64,000 nt of DNA from Bdellovibrionales bacterium CG10_big_fil_rev_8_21_14_0_10_45_34 (GCA_002778785.1 PEZS01000006.1:140537-204536), one strand, 5' to 3'. Shown: positions 24,596 through 35,110, counted from the stretch's first letter. Program-made: numbers and translations. The notes: generated by a model from the sequence alone, not told the origin.

Positions 24596-26377
24596 ATGAC
24601 CCGTTTTCTGATAGTACTGTTATCTCTTGGTGTGGCGTCGGGCTGTTCTCATTTCATCAGTCGAGCGCCAAGTGACGAGACAGTTGCTCATCAACCACTT
24701 TCCGAGGCGTCGCCGTCTGGCGATTTCGTCAATCAAAGTTCTGTACGTGAACTAGCAGATTATCACTTTACATTAGCTGAGGCCTATAGCCATGAAGGCG
24801 ATGGAGCGCGAGCCATAGAAGAATATCGTATCACGTTAGTCTATGATCCTCAGGCCGTAGCAGTTCGTTTAAGGTTGGCTATAGAATACCTTAGACAAGG
24901 CCTAGTGAGTGAGTCGCTCCGGGAGGGACTTGTCGCTGTGGAGCTAGATCCTCAACACATCGAAGCTCACATGTTTGTGGCAAGCGTTTATAGCCTCATT
25001 AGAACTTTTAAAAAGGCAGAGGAGCATTACTACAAAGTGGTTAAAATCAATCCTCTGAATGCTGAACCACTGATCTACATTGGCGCTCTCTACGCTGAAC
25101 AAAAAAAGTATTACGAGGCGATTGAACTCTTTGAGAAGGCAGCGAAGGTGGATTCAAGTTATGCTCATCTAGCTTATTTTTCGGTCGCCAAGGTGCAGCT
25201 GGTTCAGAAAAATCTCGTTTTGGCTCAGAAGGCACTTGAGAAATGCCTCTCTTACAGAGCAGATTACGAAGAGGGTGTGCTCGCTTTAGGTCAAGTCTTT
25301 GAAGCCATCGATAAACCAGAAGACGCGATTCGTTTGTATGCCTCTTACCAAGATAAATTTGGCCCTAGCGAACGAGTTGCTGAGTTTATGGCGGACTATT
25401 TATTAAAACTCAAAAGATACGACGAAGCCCTTCCGCAGTACTTGATCCTTGCGCGAGCTCAACCCAATAACTTAAACGCCAAAATAAAAGTCGCTCTAAT
25501 TTATATTGAAAGAAAAAACCTCAAAAGGGCGACGGAGTATCTTGAACAGGTTTTAGAAAAGTCTAATGACTCGGACAAGGTGCGGTTCTATTTGGCGGCG
25601 CTTCTTGAAGAAAGCGGTCGAATGGATGAGGCCGAAGAACACTTTTCTCGGGTCTCACCGACGTCGGAGTTTTACCAAGAGTCCGTGGCGCATGCAGCGT
25701 ATTTGCGAAAAACACGAGGAGATCTCGAGGGAGCGCTTGATGTGCTTGGTGGTGCTGTCGAGGCCCCCAACGCGAGCGTACAGAATCATCTGATTTATGT
25801 ATCAGTCTTAGAGGAGCAAGAGAGGTTTAGTGAGGCCGTGTCCTTTTTAAAGAAGTCGACGGAGAAATTTCCATCTGAGTCGGTTATTCTCTATGCCTAC
25901 GGCGTATCTGTTGATCAATCAGGCAATTTTAATGAGGGCGTACGTATTCTTAGAGAGCTCCTTGAAATCGATCCCGAAAATATTCAAGCGCTCAATTATC
26001 TTGCTTATTCGTTTGCAGAAAAAGGTGAGAACCTTGATGAGGCAGAGAGATTTGCGCTTCAAGCTATGAAGCTTAAGCCAAATGATGGTTTCATTTCCGA
26101 TACATATGGATGGGTGCTGTTCAAGCAAGGTAGAATTGCTGAGTCTATTAAGGTCCTCGAAAAAGCCCACCTTCTTGAAAAGTCAGAAAGCGTCATTGCA
26201 GAACATTTAGCAGACGCCTATTATCGATATCAACTTCCTGAGAAAGCGAGGTTGATGTATGAAAGTGCGCTGCGGGCAAAGACGACCCCTAACCAACGAC
26301 AAAAGATTTCGAACAAACTGGTTGAGCTTCAAACTCACACCGCTCTTCAAGAGCGTCAGCCAGCCTCTGTGCCGTAG
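24596..26377 (+). CDS. TPR-repeat lipoprotein
   Basis: The 593-residue protein has a lipoprotein signal with lipobox ASGC (Cys 17) and then about a dozen tetratricopeptide repeats over residues ~50-580; examples are YSHEGDGARAIEEYRITLVY, EEHYYKVVKINPLNAEPLIY and NYLAYSFAEKGENLDEAERF. Such proteins act as envelope scaffolds for protein complexes. The ATG at 24596 is preceded by TGAGGTGG. It overlaps or is directly followed by a LolB-like lipoprotein, and the two are likely made from one mRNA. Confidence 0.85.
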   Translation: MTRFLIVLLSLGVASGCSHFISRAPSDETVAHQPLSEASPSGDFVNQSSVRELADYHFTLAEAYSHEGDGARAIEEYRITLVYDPQAVAVRLRLAIEYLRQGLVSESLREGLVAVELDPQHIEAHMFVASVYSLIRTFKKAEEHYYKVVKINPLNAEPLIYIGALYAEQKKYYEAIELFEKAAKVDSSYAHLAYFSVAKVQLVQKNLVLAQKALEKCLSYRADYEEGVLALGQVFEAIDKPEDAIRLYASYQDKFGPSERVAEFMADYLLKLKRYDEALPQYLILARAQPNNLNAKIKVALIYIERKNLKRATEYLEQVLEKSNDSDKVRFYLAALLEESGRMDEAEEHFSRVSPTSEFYQESVAHAAYLRKTRGDLEGALDVLGGAVEAPNASVQNHLIYVSVLEEQERFSEAVSFLKKSTEKFPSESVILYAYGVSVDQSGNFNEGVRILRELLEIDPENIQALNYLAYSFAEKGENLDEAERFALQAMKLKPNDGFISDTYGWVLFKQGRIAESIKVLEKAHLLEKSESVIAEHLADAYYRYQLPEKARLMYESALRAKTTPNQRQKISNKLVELQTHTALQERQPASVP

Positions 26378-26981
26378 CTTGCCAATTGTGATGATTCTGC
26401 TCGGTGGCTGCTCATCTGCGCCTTTGAGGTATGAGAAAGTCCAGGGGGCAAAGTGGGACGCCAGATCCGTTGTTCTCGTTAAAAAAAATAAAAAGTCTAA
26501 CTTGGTACATATGGATATCCTGGCTTTTCAGGCGCCCGATAGAATGCGTCTGGAGGTGACCACGCCGATGGGAATTCATTTGGCTTCCATGGCGCTGAAG
26601 AATGATGAGTTTCAAGTAGCACTAACTAGGCAAAAGTCTTACTACGTTGGTCGAGCTTCGGCTAAAACGCTGCAGCCAATTATCGGGGCGGAGATCGATC
26701 CTCGTGTCCTTTTGAGTGTATTATTTGATCGCGTGCCCGACTTTTCTCAAGGGTGGGAATGCATTTACGGAGAAAAAGGCTATTTAGAAAGTTGTAAGAA
26801 TGAGAAGGAATCCATCTCGATCAACTGGAAGCATCGAGAACTAGCTCGAAAGGTTGTCGAAATTGAGACCGAAAAAGTCAATTTGCAGGTATCTCTTAAA
26901 GGATACGAACCCATAGACAATACTGAGGCCTCTACATTTGAAATAGCCTTGCCCACAGGATTTAAAAAGAAAAAACTTTGA
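26259..26981 (+). CDS. LolB-like/DUF4292-like outer-membrane lipoprotein
   Basis: The lipobox LLGGC is followed by SSAPLRYEKVQGAKWDARSV and a beta-rich domain with SNLVHMDILAFQAPDRMRLE and TTPMGIHLASMAL, a pattern resembling LolB or DUF4292 proteins, which share a half-barrel fold for holding lipoprotein acyl chains. The exact start is unclear: the open frame begins at ATG 26259 inside the TPR gene, while TTG 26322, TTG 26379, GTG 26388 or ATG 26391 (just after the upstream stop) would give a shorter signal peptide. The first has only a short-spaced GAGG. A role in outer-membrane lipoprotein insertion is inferred. Confidence 0.7.
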   Translation: MKVRCGQRRPLTNDKRFRTNWLSFKLTPLFKSVSQPLCRSLPIVMILLGGCSSAPLRYEKVQGAKWDARSVVLVKKNKKSNLVHMDILAFQAPDRMRLEVTTPMGIHLASMALKNDEFQVALTRQKSYYVGRASAKTLQPIIGAEIDPRVLLSVLFDRVPDFSQGWECIYGEKGYLESCKNEKESISINWKHRELARKVVEIETEKVNLQVSLKGYEPIDNTEASTFEIALPTGFKKKKL

Positions 26982-27117
26982 AAAGTAGAGCGTGGCAATA
27001 GGTCGTACTCAATAGAAAAGGGGACTAGCCCGGCTCTTTTGAGTACGAATATCTGGTGATGGCGGCCAAAATCTTTTACCATTTAAATAGGGCAGAGAAA
27101 TTCTGCCGCGGAGATTT

Positions 27118-28239
27118 ATGACCAGTTACCGTAGCCGGACCTTAAGTATTCGCCAAGACCACAAGCGATTTCGAGATATCGTAAAAGGCAAAATTCGCGA
27201 AGACTTTAAAAAGTTCGTCTCCCATGGTGAAATGATAGGAAAAAGAGACAAAGAGTTCGTGCGGATTCCTATTCCATCCATTGACCTTCCGAGATTTAAA
27301 TATGGTCCAAAGCAAAGCGGAGGCGTTGGGCAGGGGCAGGGCAAACCGGGAGATCCATTGAATGGCGATCCCGGCGATGGGCAGGGGCCAGCTGGCAATC
27401 AGCCCGGCGAACATCAACTCGAAGTCGATATTTCTTTTGATGAGCTTGCAGAGATTTTGGGTGAAGAGTTGGAGCTTCCAAAAATTATTCCTAAAGGACC
27501 CGATCAAACTGCCGTTCAAAAATATCGCTACTCCGGTTTAACAAGAGTAGGACCTAACAGTTTGGTTAATTTTAAAGCCTCCTACCGGGAGGCCCTTAAG
27601 CGTTCAGTTTCTTCAGGCGTCTACGATCCTGACGACCCAATTGTTGTACCGATAAAAAAAGACATTCGCTACCGAAGCTTAAAGCCAGTCGTCACTCCGC
27701 AAGCGAAAGCTGTCGTGATATACATGATGGATGTCTCTGGGTCGATGGGTGAAGAACAGAAGCAAATTGTTAGGTTAGAAAGCTTTTGGATTAACACATG
27801 GCTAAAAAAACATTACCCCGGACTACAAACCCGGTTTCTGATACATGATGCTGCAGCTCGTGAAGTTGATGAAGAAACCTTCTTTCGAACGAGTGAGTCC
27901 GGGGGCACGCTAATTAGCTCCGTTTACAATCTATGTAATAAAATTATTGATGAAGAATACCCGTTAGAAGAGTGGAATATTTATCCATTTCATTTTAGTG
28001 ACGGCGATAACTGGTCATCAGAAGATACAAGATACTGTATTCGGCTCTTAAAAGAACAGCTCTTGAAGAAGTCGAATATCTTTTGCTACGGTCAAGTGGA
28101 ATCCCGCTACGGTAGCGGCCAGTTTATAAAAGACTTAGAGAAAGAACTGCCAGATGACGAAGCGCTTATCTTAAGCCGCATCGAGGGGCGCGACAAGATT
28201 GCTGAGTCCATCAAAGTCTTTTTGGGAAAAGGCAAATAG
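27118..28239 (+). CDS. DUF444 (YeaH/YhbH) family protein
   Basis: The 373-residue protein starts with a charged segment (RQDHKRFRDIVKGKIREDFK), followed by a Gly/Gln/Pro-rich linker (residues ~60-95) and a von Willebrand A-like domain with the metal-site motif MMDVSGSMGEEQK. This order is that of DUF444 proteins such as E. coli YeaH and Bacillus YhbH. Partners of the family are the kinase PrkA and SpoVR, involved in stress or sporulation responses. Here SpoVR follows after 79 bases, but no prkA is adjacent. GCGGAG precedes the ATG. Confidence 0.9.
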   Translation: MTSYRSRTLSIRQDHKRFRDIVKGKIREDFKKFVSHGEMIGKRDKEFVRIPIPSIDLPRFKYGPKQSGGVGQGQGKPGDPLNGDPGDGQGPAGNQPGEHQLEVDISFDELAEILGEELELPKIIPKGPDQTAVQKYRYSGLTRVGPNSLVNFKASYREALKRSVSSGVYDPDDPIVVPIKKDIRYRSLKPVVTPQAKAVVIYMMDVSGSMGEEQKQIVRLESFWINTWLKKHYPGLQTRFLIHDAAAREVDEETFFRTSESGGTLISSVYNLCNKIIDEEYPLEEWNIYPFHFSDGDNWSSEDTRYCIRLLKEQLLKKSNIFCYGQVESRYGSGQFIKDLEKELPDDEALILSRIEGRDKIAESIKVFLGKGK

Positions 28240-28318
28240 GTGCCGGCTTCCTATTCGAAGAAACGATGCGTTTAGTATATTACTTCTTCGAAAAAGAAAC
28301 CGAACCTGGAGGGGAAAA

Positions 28319-29821
28319 ATGGGACATCTGACTCCTGAGTTAGAAAAGGCTCGAATCGAAATTGAAAAGATGGCCCGAGATTACGGGCTCGATTTTTTTG
28401 AAACGATCTTTGAACTCATAACGTTCGATGAAATGAATCAGTTTGCCGCTTTTGGTGGCTTCCCCGTGCGGTATCCTCATTGGCGCTTTGGAATGGAATA
28501 TGAAAGCCTCTCTAAGGGATACGAATACGGACTCTCAAAGATCTATGAAATGGTTATCAATACAGACCCTTGTTACGCCTACTTAATGGAAGGCAACATG
28601 TTTGTCGATCAGAAGCTCGTCATGGCCCACGTTTATGGTCACTGCGACTTCTTTAAAAACAACCAGTGGTTTGCTCCAACGAATCGAAAAATGATGGATG
28701 TCATGGCGAATCATGCCACGCGTATTCGGCGTTACATTGATCGATACGGAATCGAAGCTGTTGAGAGGTTCATAGATCGTTGTCTTTCGCTCGAAAACCT
28801 CATTGATCGCTATGCGCCGTATTCAAAATCTGCGACTAAAGACCTCAGCGTTCATGAACCGGAGCTTTCTACCAATCTTCTTAAGGATGAACGCCCTTAT
28901 ATGAAGGATTTTCTCAGACCGAAAGCTAAAAAAAAGAGTGAAAGCCAAGACGAAGGGGACGAAGCTCTCGTAGAAAAAAAGAAGTTTCCCGAGCGACCCG
29001 AGCGGGATGTTTTGCTCTTCTTGCTTCAAAATGCGCCTCTTGAGATTTGGCAACAAGACGTGCTCTCGATAATTCGTGACGAGGCTTATTATTTTGTTCC
29101 TCAAGGTATGACAAAAATTATGAATGAAGGTTGGGCATCCTTTTGGCATTCGAAAATGATGACGCAGAATATTTTGTCAGACACCGAGGTCGTTGACTAT
29201 GCCGATCACCATAGCGGTACCGTAGCAATGAATCCGCAAGGGTTTAACCCCTATAAAATTGGTATTGAGCTCTTTCGAAATATTGAAACTAGGTGGGATA
29301 GAGGGCAATTCGGTAAAGTTTGGACGGATTGCGAAGACCTCGTCGAGAAAAAACGTTGGGATAAGCGCACCGGCCTTGGGCGACAAAAAATATTCGAAGT
29401 TCGAAGAAATTATAATGATGTGACGTTTATTGACGAGTTTTTAACCGAAGAATTTTGTGTAGAGAATAAAATGTTCGTGTACAAATTCAACAAGTCTACT
29501 GGGCGTTACGAAATAGACACGAGGGACTTTCCGAAAATTAAGAAACAGTTCCTGTTCCACCTGACAAACTTTGGGCAGCCTATAATCGAAGTTGAAGATG
29601 CTAATTTTGAAAACCGCGGAGAACTCTTACTGAGGCATGTACACGAGGGAGTCGACATGCAGCCGAACTTTATGGCAGAAACAATGAAGAATCTGCAGAG
29701 CATTTGGACTCGGCCGGTGAATGTTGCTACCGTGATGGACGGTGACGAAAAAATCTTTAAATTCGATGGTAAGGAGTACAAAGAGTTTACTCTAAAAGAG
29801 CTACCTGGCGGAAAAGCCTAG
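28319..29821 (+). CDS. SpoVR family protein
   Basis: The 500-residue protein matches SpoVR through most of its length: HLTPELEKARIEIEKMARDY, FGGFPVRYPHWRFGMEYESL, YAYLMEGNMFVDQKLVMAHV and GHCDFFKNN, then DEAYYFVPQGMTKIMNEGWA. The biochemical role is unknown; in other bacteria it is linked to spore cortex formation or, with YeaH and PrkA, to stress adaptation. The start is the ATG at 28319, preceded by TGGAGGGG; the longer frame upstream has no such site. Its stop overlaps the stop of the convergent lipoprotein gene by four bases. Confidence 0.9.
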   Translation: MGHLTPELEKARIEIEKMARDYGLDFFETIFELITFDEMNQFAAFGGFPVRYPHWRFGMEYESLSKGYEYGLSKIYEMVINTDPCYAYLMEGNMFVDQKLVMAHVYGHCDFFKNNQWFAPTNRKMMDVMANHATRIRRYIDRYGIEAVERFIDRCLSLENLIDRYAPYSKSATKDLSVHEPELSTNLLKDERPYMKDFLRPKAKKKSESQDEGDEALVEKKKFPERPERDVLLFLLQNAPLEIWQQDVLSIIRDEAYYFVPQGMTKIMNEGWASFWHSKMMTQNILSDTEVVDYADHHSGTVAMNPQGFNPYKIGIELFRNIETRWDRGQFGKVWTDCEDLVEKKRWDKRTGLGRQKIFEVRRNYNDVTFIDEFLTEEFCVENKMFVYKFNKSTGRYEIDTRDFPKIKKQFLFHLTNFGQPIIEVEDANFENRGELLLRHVHEGVDMQPNFMAETMKNLQSIWTRPVNVATVMDGDEKIFKFDGKEYKEFTLKELPGGKA

Positions 29822-30861
29822 CGTTCGACGTAGTCAATAGTGACATCAAACTCAATTGGGCTGTGTTGACAGTCACTGGAGGGATCATTATCCCCCGTCG
29901 TTACGAAGCGAAAACTTGGCGCGGTACTGTTTCCGTTGAGAATACCGAGGCCAATTATAACTCGTCTATCTAGAGACACCTGCATGTTTCCGCTGCGCTC
30001 ACTGAGTGGCCACGAGCAGCTACTCAGGCCGAGCGACGAAGCCACGCAATAGTCATCAGCCGTTGAATTGATATCTCCCATAGGTTTACCTTGAACCCCG
30101 AGCCAGTCATATTTGTAAACTTCTATGGACTTACCATCGACTTGAATGACTGAGGTTTCAAGCGCGGAGGTTGTCGTTTTTGAATTCGAGGCCAATACGA
30201 AGTCATTGAGACTGAAGTAGAAAATGTCGTCATATACCATTTTTTGCATATTAAATTCCATTTTCATGTCGCAGAGTTCGTGCTTTCCTTCGAGTGGCAG
30301 GTCAAATTCTTGCTCGTATCTTGCGCGGATGAACTCATTCTTCATAGAGAGATTGTCGGCTTGCCCAAATCGACAAACATCCCCGGTTTTGGGCATTCCA
30401 AACGGAAACTCTATGTCTCTGGGATTATCAAAGCGAACACGATGAGTGAGCGTCTTTAAGGATCCAGCCAGCTTTGCTTCAGCACAGTTCATTTCGACTT
30501 TGATAATTTCGTCGGGATCAGCGACTCCGTCGTCTACACCGATGGATCCGGGGCCTTCTCCAGAGCCACCATCAACTGACCCACTGCCTCCGCCATCTCC
30601 AAGGTTCAAATCATCATCAGGGTCTCCGCCACTGTTTCCGCCGCCACCGATAAAAATTGAGTCCTGCGGGTCAGATGGCTGAGCTGGAAAAGAGATATCG
30701 AGAGCATGATTGTTCGAGTCTTCATCGCTAACTGGAGCCTTGGAGGAAGGCAGGTGTTTCTGGTCCGTAAATCGAACAGGAGAAGAGCAGTTTTGAAAAC
30801 CTATAGCTAAAGCACCAGCTAATAAACCTAGGAATATAGAGATAACATACACGCGTTTCAT
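29818..30861 (-). CDS. Putative lipoprotein with Q-N-C lipobox
   Basis: The ATG at 30861 gives a compact signal (MKRVYVISIFLGLLAGALAI) followed by GFQNCSSPVRF, with the likely lipidated Cys at residue 23. An upstream in-frame start at 30891 would add 10 unneeded residues. After a Gly/Asp/Ser-rich linker (GGGGNSGGDPDDDLNLGDGG) comes a ~230-residue beta-rich domain with several cysteines. The Q-N-C pattern and low-complexity linker are shared with the proteins at 8023-9315 and 60230-61363. Function unknown. Confidence 0.65.
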   Translation of the reverse strand: MKRVYVISIFLGLLAGALAIGFQNCSSPVRFTDQKHLPSSKAPVSDEDSNNHALDISFPAQPSDPQDSIFIGGGGNSGGDPDDDLNLGDGGGSGSVDGGSGEGPGSIGVDDGVADPDEIIKVEMNCAEAKLAGSLKTLTHRVRFDNPRDIEFPFGMPKTGDVCRFGQADNLSMKNEFIRARYEQEFDLPLEGKHELCDMKMEFNMQKMVYDDIFYFSLNDFVLASNSKTTTSALETSVIQVDGKSIEVYKYDWLGVQGKPMGDINSTADDYCVASSLGLSSCSWPLSERSGNMQVSLDRRVIIGLGILNGNSTAPSFRFVTTGDNDPSSDCQHSPIEFDVTIDYVER

Positions 30862-31106
30862 ACGGCCCCCCGCGTATATCATAGAGTGCAAATTAGGAGC
30901 CAGTCATGAAGGTCTATGATCTGCTATGTATTTGAAATAACAATGAATTGTTTCAACTTGAAACGCCGAGCTTTTCGACTGATTCGAGAACTTTGACAGT
31001 CTCATGTTGAGAAAGACTGTTGTAATTCCCTAGCGATTTTGACCGGTTCTAATTTGCCAGCAATTATTACCGGTTAAAGCTTTTTCGGGAAACTGCACTT
31101 AAATTA

Positions 31107-31475
31107 TTAATCTTCGTCGTCGTCTCCCGAAGAAGCGATCAGCAAATCGTCAATTTCATCAGGGTCATCAGCTTCAATGCGAAAGATCCAAGTTTCGTCG
31201 CTGTCTGTGAGAAGCGAAGAGGGATCTTGAACAAGAGCTGAATTCAATTCAACGATTTTCCCAGAAACCGGAGTTTGTACCTGTATAGTGCCATCCGACG
31301 CTGAGATTTCTGCAACGACATCGTCGGCCTCGAAATCTGCCCCTTCAGTTGGTAGATCAATATTTTCTATATCCCCAAGTTGACTCAAAGTTTCTTCCTG
31401 GAGTCCGACCAAGAGTGCGCCGTCTTCAATCTCTGCCCAATGTGAACCTAAAAACTCAAATTTCTCTCTCGCCAT
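31107..31475 (-). CDS. GcvH-like (lipoyl-domain) protein lacking the lipoyl lysine
   Basis: The 122-residue protein has the glycine cleavage H-protein layout: HWAEIEDGALLVGLQEETLS near the N-terminus, then LGDIENIDLPTEGADFEADD, and a C-terminal TPVSGKIVELNSALVQDPSS followed by WIFRIE. In true H proteins the sequence E-S-V-K-A precedes the PVSG turn and the Lys carries lipoate. Aligned backward from PVSG, this protein has S-A-S-D-G, so Asp replaces the lysine. The start at 31475 is supported by GAGG eight bases upstream. The tail is very acidic (GDDDED). No other glycine cleavage genes are nearby. It may be a structural or regulatory homologue that cannot be lipoylated. Confidence 0.7.
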   Translation of the reverse strand: MAREKFEFLGSHWAEIEDGALLVGLQEETLSQLGDIENIDLPTEGADFEADDVVAEISASDGTIQVQTPVSGKIVELNSALVQDPSSLLTDSDETWIFRIEADDPDEIDDLLIASSGDDDED

Positions 31476-31622
31476 ACTTCTGCCTCGCAACGGATATATA
31501 ATCTCTTTGTGGATATGACTTACAATCAAAGATTGGTCATGACGAATTTCGACCGCGCTGCTCCATTTTTTTGTTGGTAGACTGCCGAGTCATAGAATAT
31601 TAAAGAAACCTGCAATAATAGC

Positions 31623-32234
31623 ATGCTTGAACCACGGGATCCCAGTGGACGAGCTTGTATCGCGGCGCTGTACAAAGCTCTCCTAAATCGGCAATATGCA
31701 GAAATTATGGCCGAAAGTACTGAGCTGCAGAACGGGTTTAACGGGGATGTCGAAGCCAATCTAAAATCTTTGGCTTCTCCACTATTTAGAATAGTTCTTG
31801 TTGAGCCAGAAATACCCAACAATACCGGAAATCTTGGTCGGACTTGCGTAGGAGCGTTATCCGAGCTGCATTTGGTTGGAAAACTAGGATTTGAAATCAC
31901 CGATAAACAGTTGAAGCGATCTGGGCTCGACTATTGGCCGCATTTGAGCTGGTTTCAGCACGATTCATTCGAGAGTTGGTACGAAACGGTAGACCAAAAA
32001 GAGCGGATTTTCTTTTTCACGACAAGGGCCAATCAAACTCTTTATGATATTCGTTTTCAACAAGGAGACTGGCTAGTGTTTGGGCGGGAGACTCGCGGAC
32101 TAGATCCGTCGATCCTTAAGAGATTCCCTCAGCAGCTGGCAAAAATTCCGCAGCCAGGCCAGGTGCGCAGTCTTAACCTCTCCAATGCTGCGTCGATAGT
32201 TCTTTACGAGGGAATTCGACAACTTATTCGGTGA
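31623..32234 (+). CDS. trmL: tRNA (cytidine/uridine-2'-O-)-methyltransferase TrmL
   Basis: The C-terminal ~150 residues are a SPOUT methyltransferase of the TrmL type: VLVEPEIPNNTGNLGRTCVG, WLVFGRETRGLDPSIL and IPQPGQVRSLNLSNAASIVL, the three trefoil-knot motifs that bind S-adenosylmethionine. TrmL methylates the wobble base of leucine tRNAs. About 50 extra residues precede the domain if the ATG at 31623 is used; an ATG at 31707 would shorten this, and neither has a clear ribosome-binding site. The gene precedes secA by 44 bases and is divergent from the GcvH-like gene. Confidence 0.85.
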   Translation: MLEPRDPSGRACIAALYKALLNRQYAEIMAESTELQNGFNGDVEANLKSLASPLFRIVLVEPEIPNNTGNLGRTCVGALSELHLVGKLGFEITDKQLKRSGLDYWPHLSWFQHDSFESWYETVDQKERIFFFTTRANQTLYDIRFQQGDWLVFGRETRGLDPSILKRFPQQLAKIPQPGQVRSLNLSNAASIVLYEGIRQLIR

Positions 32235-32278
32235 GAAAGTTTGGACATGGTGCTTCACTCGGAGTAAATTAGCCCTCT

Positions 32279-35110
32279 ATGATTACACAAGTTTTAGGTA
32301 AGGTTTTCGGAACCCAGCACGAAAGAGACATGAAGAAACTTCGACCACTGGTTGATAAAATCAATCAGCTAGAGGCTTCAATGAAGGCTCTTAGTGACTC
32401 GTCTCTTGTTGCTAAGACGGCAGAATTCAAACAGCGAATTGCAAATGGAGAGCATCTCGATAGTGTTTTGCCCGAAGCATTTGCTGTGTGCCGAGAGGCC
32501 TCCAGCCGTGTTCTCGCTATGCGCCACTACGATGTGCAATTGATTGGCGGTGCTGTTTTACATCGCGGTAATATAGCTGAGATGAGAACGGGCGAGGGAA
32601 AGACTCTCGTTGCAACTTTGCCGGTTTATTTAAATGCGCTCAGCGGCCTTGGTGCTCACGTCGTAACAGTGAACGATTATCTCGCTAAACGCGACGCCGA
32701 GTGGATGGGACGCCTTTACAAATGGCTCGGCTTGAGCGTCGGAATCATCGTACATGAGTTAAACGATCGTCAGCGCAAAGAAAGCTATGGCAGCGATATC
32801 ACTTACGGTACGAACAATGAGTTTGGCTTTGATTACCTGAGAGACAACATGAAATTTGATCTCAAGGATTATGTTCAGAGGCCGCACAACTACGCCATAG
32901 TGGACGAATGTGACTCAATCCTCATTGATGAAGCCAGAACGCCTCTGATTATCTCAGGCCCGGCGGAAGAATCTACAGATAAATACTACGTGGTCGATCG
33001 AATTATCCCACATCTCAAACGTGACGTTGATTTCGTTATGGAGGAGAAAACGAAAACGGCTTCTTTAACTGACGACGGAAATACAAAGGTCGAAAAGCTT
33101 TTGGGAATCGAAAACCTTTATGATCCTCAGCATATCGAGCTTCTGCACCACGTGTATCAAGGGCTCAAGGCACATTACCTTTACAAGCGAGATGTTGAAT
33201 ACATGGTTCGCGGGGACGAAATAGTCATCGTTGATGAGTTTACGGGAAGACTCATGCCTGGTCGCAGATGGAGCGACGGTCTTCATCAAGCGATTGAAGC
33301 TAAAGAAGGTGTTAAGGTAAAGAGCGAAAACCAAACACTCGCAACGATCACCTTTCAGAATTATTTTAGAATGTACAAAAAGCTTTCAGGAATGACCGGC
33401 ACCGCTGATACGGAAGCTGTTGAGTTCAAGAAGATCTATAGCCTTGATGTAACTGTGATACCCACAAATAAGCCTATGAAGCGAATTGATGCTGACGATG
33501 CAATTTATCTAACAGAAAAGGCAAAGTTTCGCGCCATCGCTGAAGATGTCACAGAAAGAAATAAAAACGGGCAGCCGGTACTTGTTGGCACAGTCAGCAT
33601 CGAAAAATCTGAGTCTCTCTCGCAATTTTTAACTCAAGCAGGTGTTCGCCATAACGTACTCAATGCGAAGCACCACGAGAGAGAAGCGGACTTTGTGGCT
33701 CAAGCAGGTAGGTTGGGAGCCGTAACCATTGCCACGAATATGGCGGGTCGAGGGACCGATATTATCTTAGGCGGAAACGCTGAGTTCCTTACAAAAGCTT
33801 ACAATCTTGAGCCTGACCAGCCCGAGTATGAACAAAAGCTGAAGGAACTTCAAAAGCAGTGTGAACATGAGCGAGAAAAAGTTGTCGAAGCAGGCGGACT
33901 CTATATTGTCGGCACTGAAAGACACGAATCAAGACGAATTGACAATCAGCTTCGCGGTCGATCAGGTCGCCAAGGTGACCCGGGTGAATCCAGATTCTAC
34001 TTATCTCTCGAAGACAACCTTATGCGCATATTCAACGGCGAACGAATGAAGCGCATTATGGATACTTTGAACGTCGATGAAAACGAGCCAATAACTGCTC
34101 GCATGGTTACTCGGGCCATCGAGAGTGCTCAACGAAGAGTTGAGGGTCATAACTTTGATATTCGTAAGCATCTTCTAGAATACGATGACGTCATGAACAA
34201 GCAAAGATCTGCTATTTATGGCCTCAGGCGAGAGGTTCTCGAAGGAAAGACAATCGACAATATTTTTAAAGAATTTCTAGGGGAGTTGACGTCGGATGCG
34301 TTAGACATTCATGCCAGCGACAGGTTGAAAAAGAGTGAGTGGGACTTAGAAGGACTTTGTACTTCTATTGAAAAACAGTTTGCGGTGGGATTTAAACTAG
34401 AAAAACAAATTGTAGACGGACTTGAGACGGTTGCGAGTGTTCACATTCGAGGCCCACAATTTGAAGCTAACATTAAGTGGGAAGACTTAAATCCCCAGTC
34501 GCTATCGGATGGCTTGCAAAAAGCCATTCAGTCTGTGATGGAATACCAAAAAGAAAAGCTTGGAGCATTTTTTCCTCAACTGGCCAGAATGATCCTCCTT
34601 CAAACGATAGACGTCCGCTGGAAGGACCATTTGCTGCAGATTGATCGACTGAAAGAAGGTATTAACTTGCGAGCTTACGCTCAAAAAGATCCCCTTATTG
34701 AGTATAAGCGCGAAGCCTTTGAAGCTTTTGTAAGTATGGACAAATCGGTCAAATCTGAGTTCATAGAAAAAGTCATCAAGGTAGAGCTTGTTCAAAGACC
34801 TGAGAGTGAATCGGCGGGATCGTCTGTCGACGATGCGATGATTGAAAGAGAAATCGAAGAGCTCGAAAGTTCTCTTATTTCTAAATCACCCAAGAAAATG
34901 AATTATCAGCACGAGGAGGTGGCCGTATTTCAGGACTCTCCAAGCTCGCCTCGCAGACCATCCCAGGGAGAAGTTATGTCGGCAGGGCCTGACGGAGGGG
35001 GTGGACCTTCTGAGGAGCCCATTCGCTCTGGGCCAAAGGTTGGCCGCAATGACCCGTGCCCTTGTGGAAGCGGCAAGAAATACAAAAAGTGCCACGGAGC
35101 GAATGAGTAG
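32279..35110 (+). CDS. secA: Preprotein translocase ATPase SecA
   Basis: The 943-residue protein is a full-length SecA, the motor that pushes unfolded proteins through the SecYEG channel. Visible motifs are Walker A MRTGEGKT (about residue 101), the DEAD-like [19 protein letters not shown], the C-terminal helicase motif NMAGRGTDI and [11 protein letters not shown]. The C-terminal tail carries the zinc-binding [18 protein letters not shown] that binds SecB and lipids. The preceding linker (residues ~850-915) is Pro/Ser/Gly-rich. The stop TAG shares its last base with the GTG start of the zinc-ribbon protein. Confidence 0.97.
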   Translation: MITQVLGKVFGTQHERDMKKLRPLVDKINQLEASMKALSDSSLVAKTAEFKQRIANGEHLDSVLPEAFAVCREASSRVLAMRHYDVQLIGGAVLHRGNIAEMRTGEGKTLVATLPVYLNALSGLGAHVVTVNDYLAKRDAEWMGRLYKWLGLSVGIIVHELNDRQRKESYGSDITYGTNNEFGFDYLRDNMKFDLKDYVQRPHNYAIVDECDSILIDEARTPLIISGPAEESTDKYYVVDRIIPHLKRDVDFVMEEKTKTASLTDDGNTKVEKLLGIENLYDPQHIELLHHVYQGLKAHYLYKRDVEYMVRGDEIVIVDEFTGRLMPGRRWSDGLHQAIEAKEGVKVKSENQTLATITFQNYFRMYKKLSGMTGTADTEAVEFKKIYSLDVTVIPTNKPMKRIDADDAIYLTEKAKFRAIAEDVTERNKNGQPVLVGTVSIEKSESLSQFLTQAGVRHNVLNAKHHEREADFVAQAGRLGAVTIATNMAGRGTDIILGGNAEFLTKAYNLEPDQPEYEQKLKELQKQCEHEREKVVEAGGLYIVGTERHESRRIDNQLRGRSGRQGDPGESRFYLSLEDNLMRIFNGERMKRIMDTLNVDENEPITARMVTRAIESAQRRVEGHNFDIRKHLLEYDDVMNKQRSAIYGLRREVLEGKTIDNIFKEFLGELTSDALDIHASDRLKKSEWDLEGLCTSIEKQFAVGFKLEKQIVDGLETVASVHIRGPQFEANIKWEDLNPQSLSDGLQKAIQSVMEYQKEKLGAFFPQLARMILLQTIDVRWKDHLLQIDRLKEGINLRAYAQKDPLIEYKREAFEAFVSMDKSVKSEFIEKVIKVELVQRPESESAGSSVDDAMIEREIEELESSLISKSPKKMNYQHEEVAVFQDSPSSPRRPSQGEVMSAGPDGGGGPSEEPIRSGPKVGRNDPCPCGSGKKYKKCHGANE

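Noticed and set aside
30446-30682. Pro/Ser-rich plus-strand frame
   Set aside because: It is the antisense of the Gly/Asp linker of the lipoprotein at 29818-30861.
30996-31020. Hairpin ACAGTCT/AGACTGT as a terminator of the GcvH-like gene
   Set aside because: The stem is only seven bases with an 11-base loop and no T-run follows on the minus strand.
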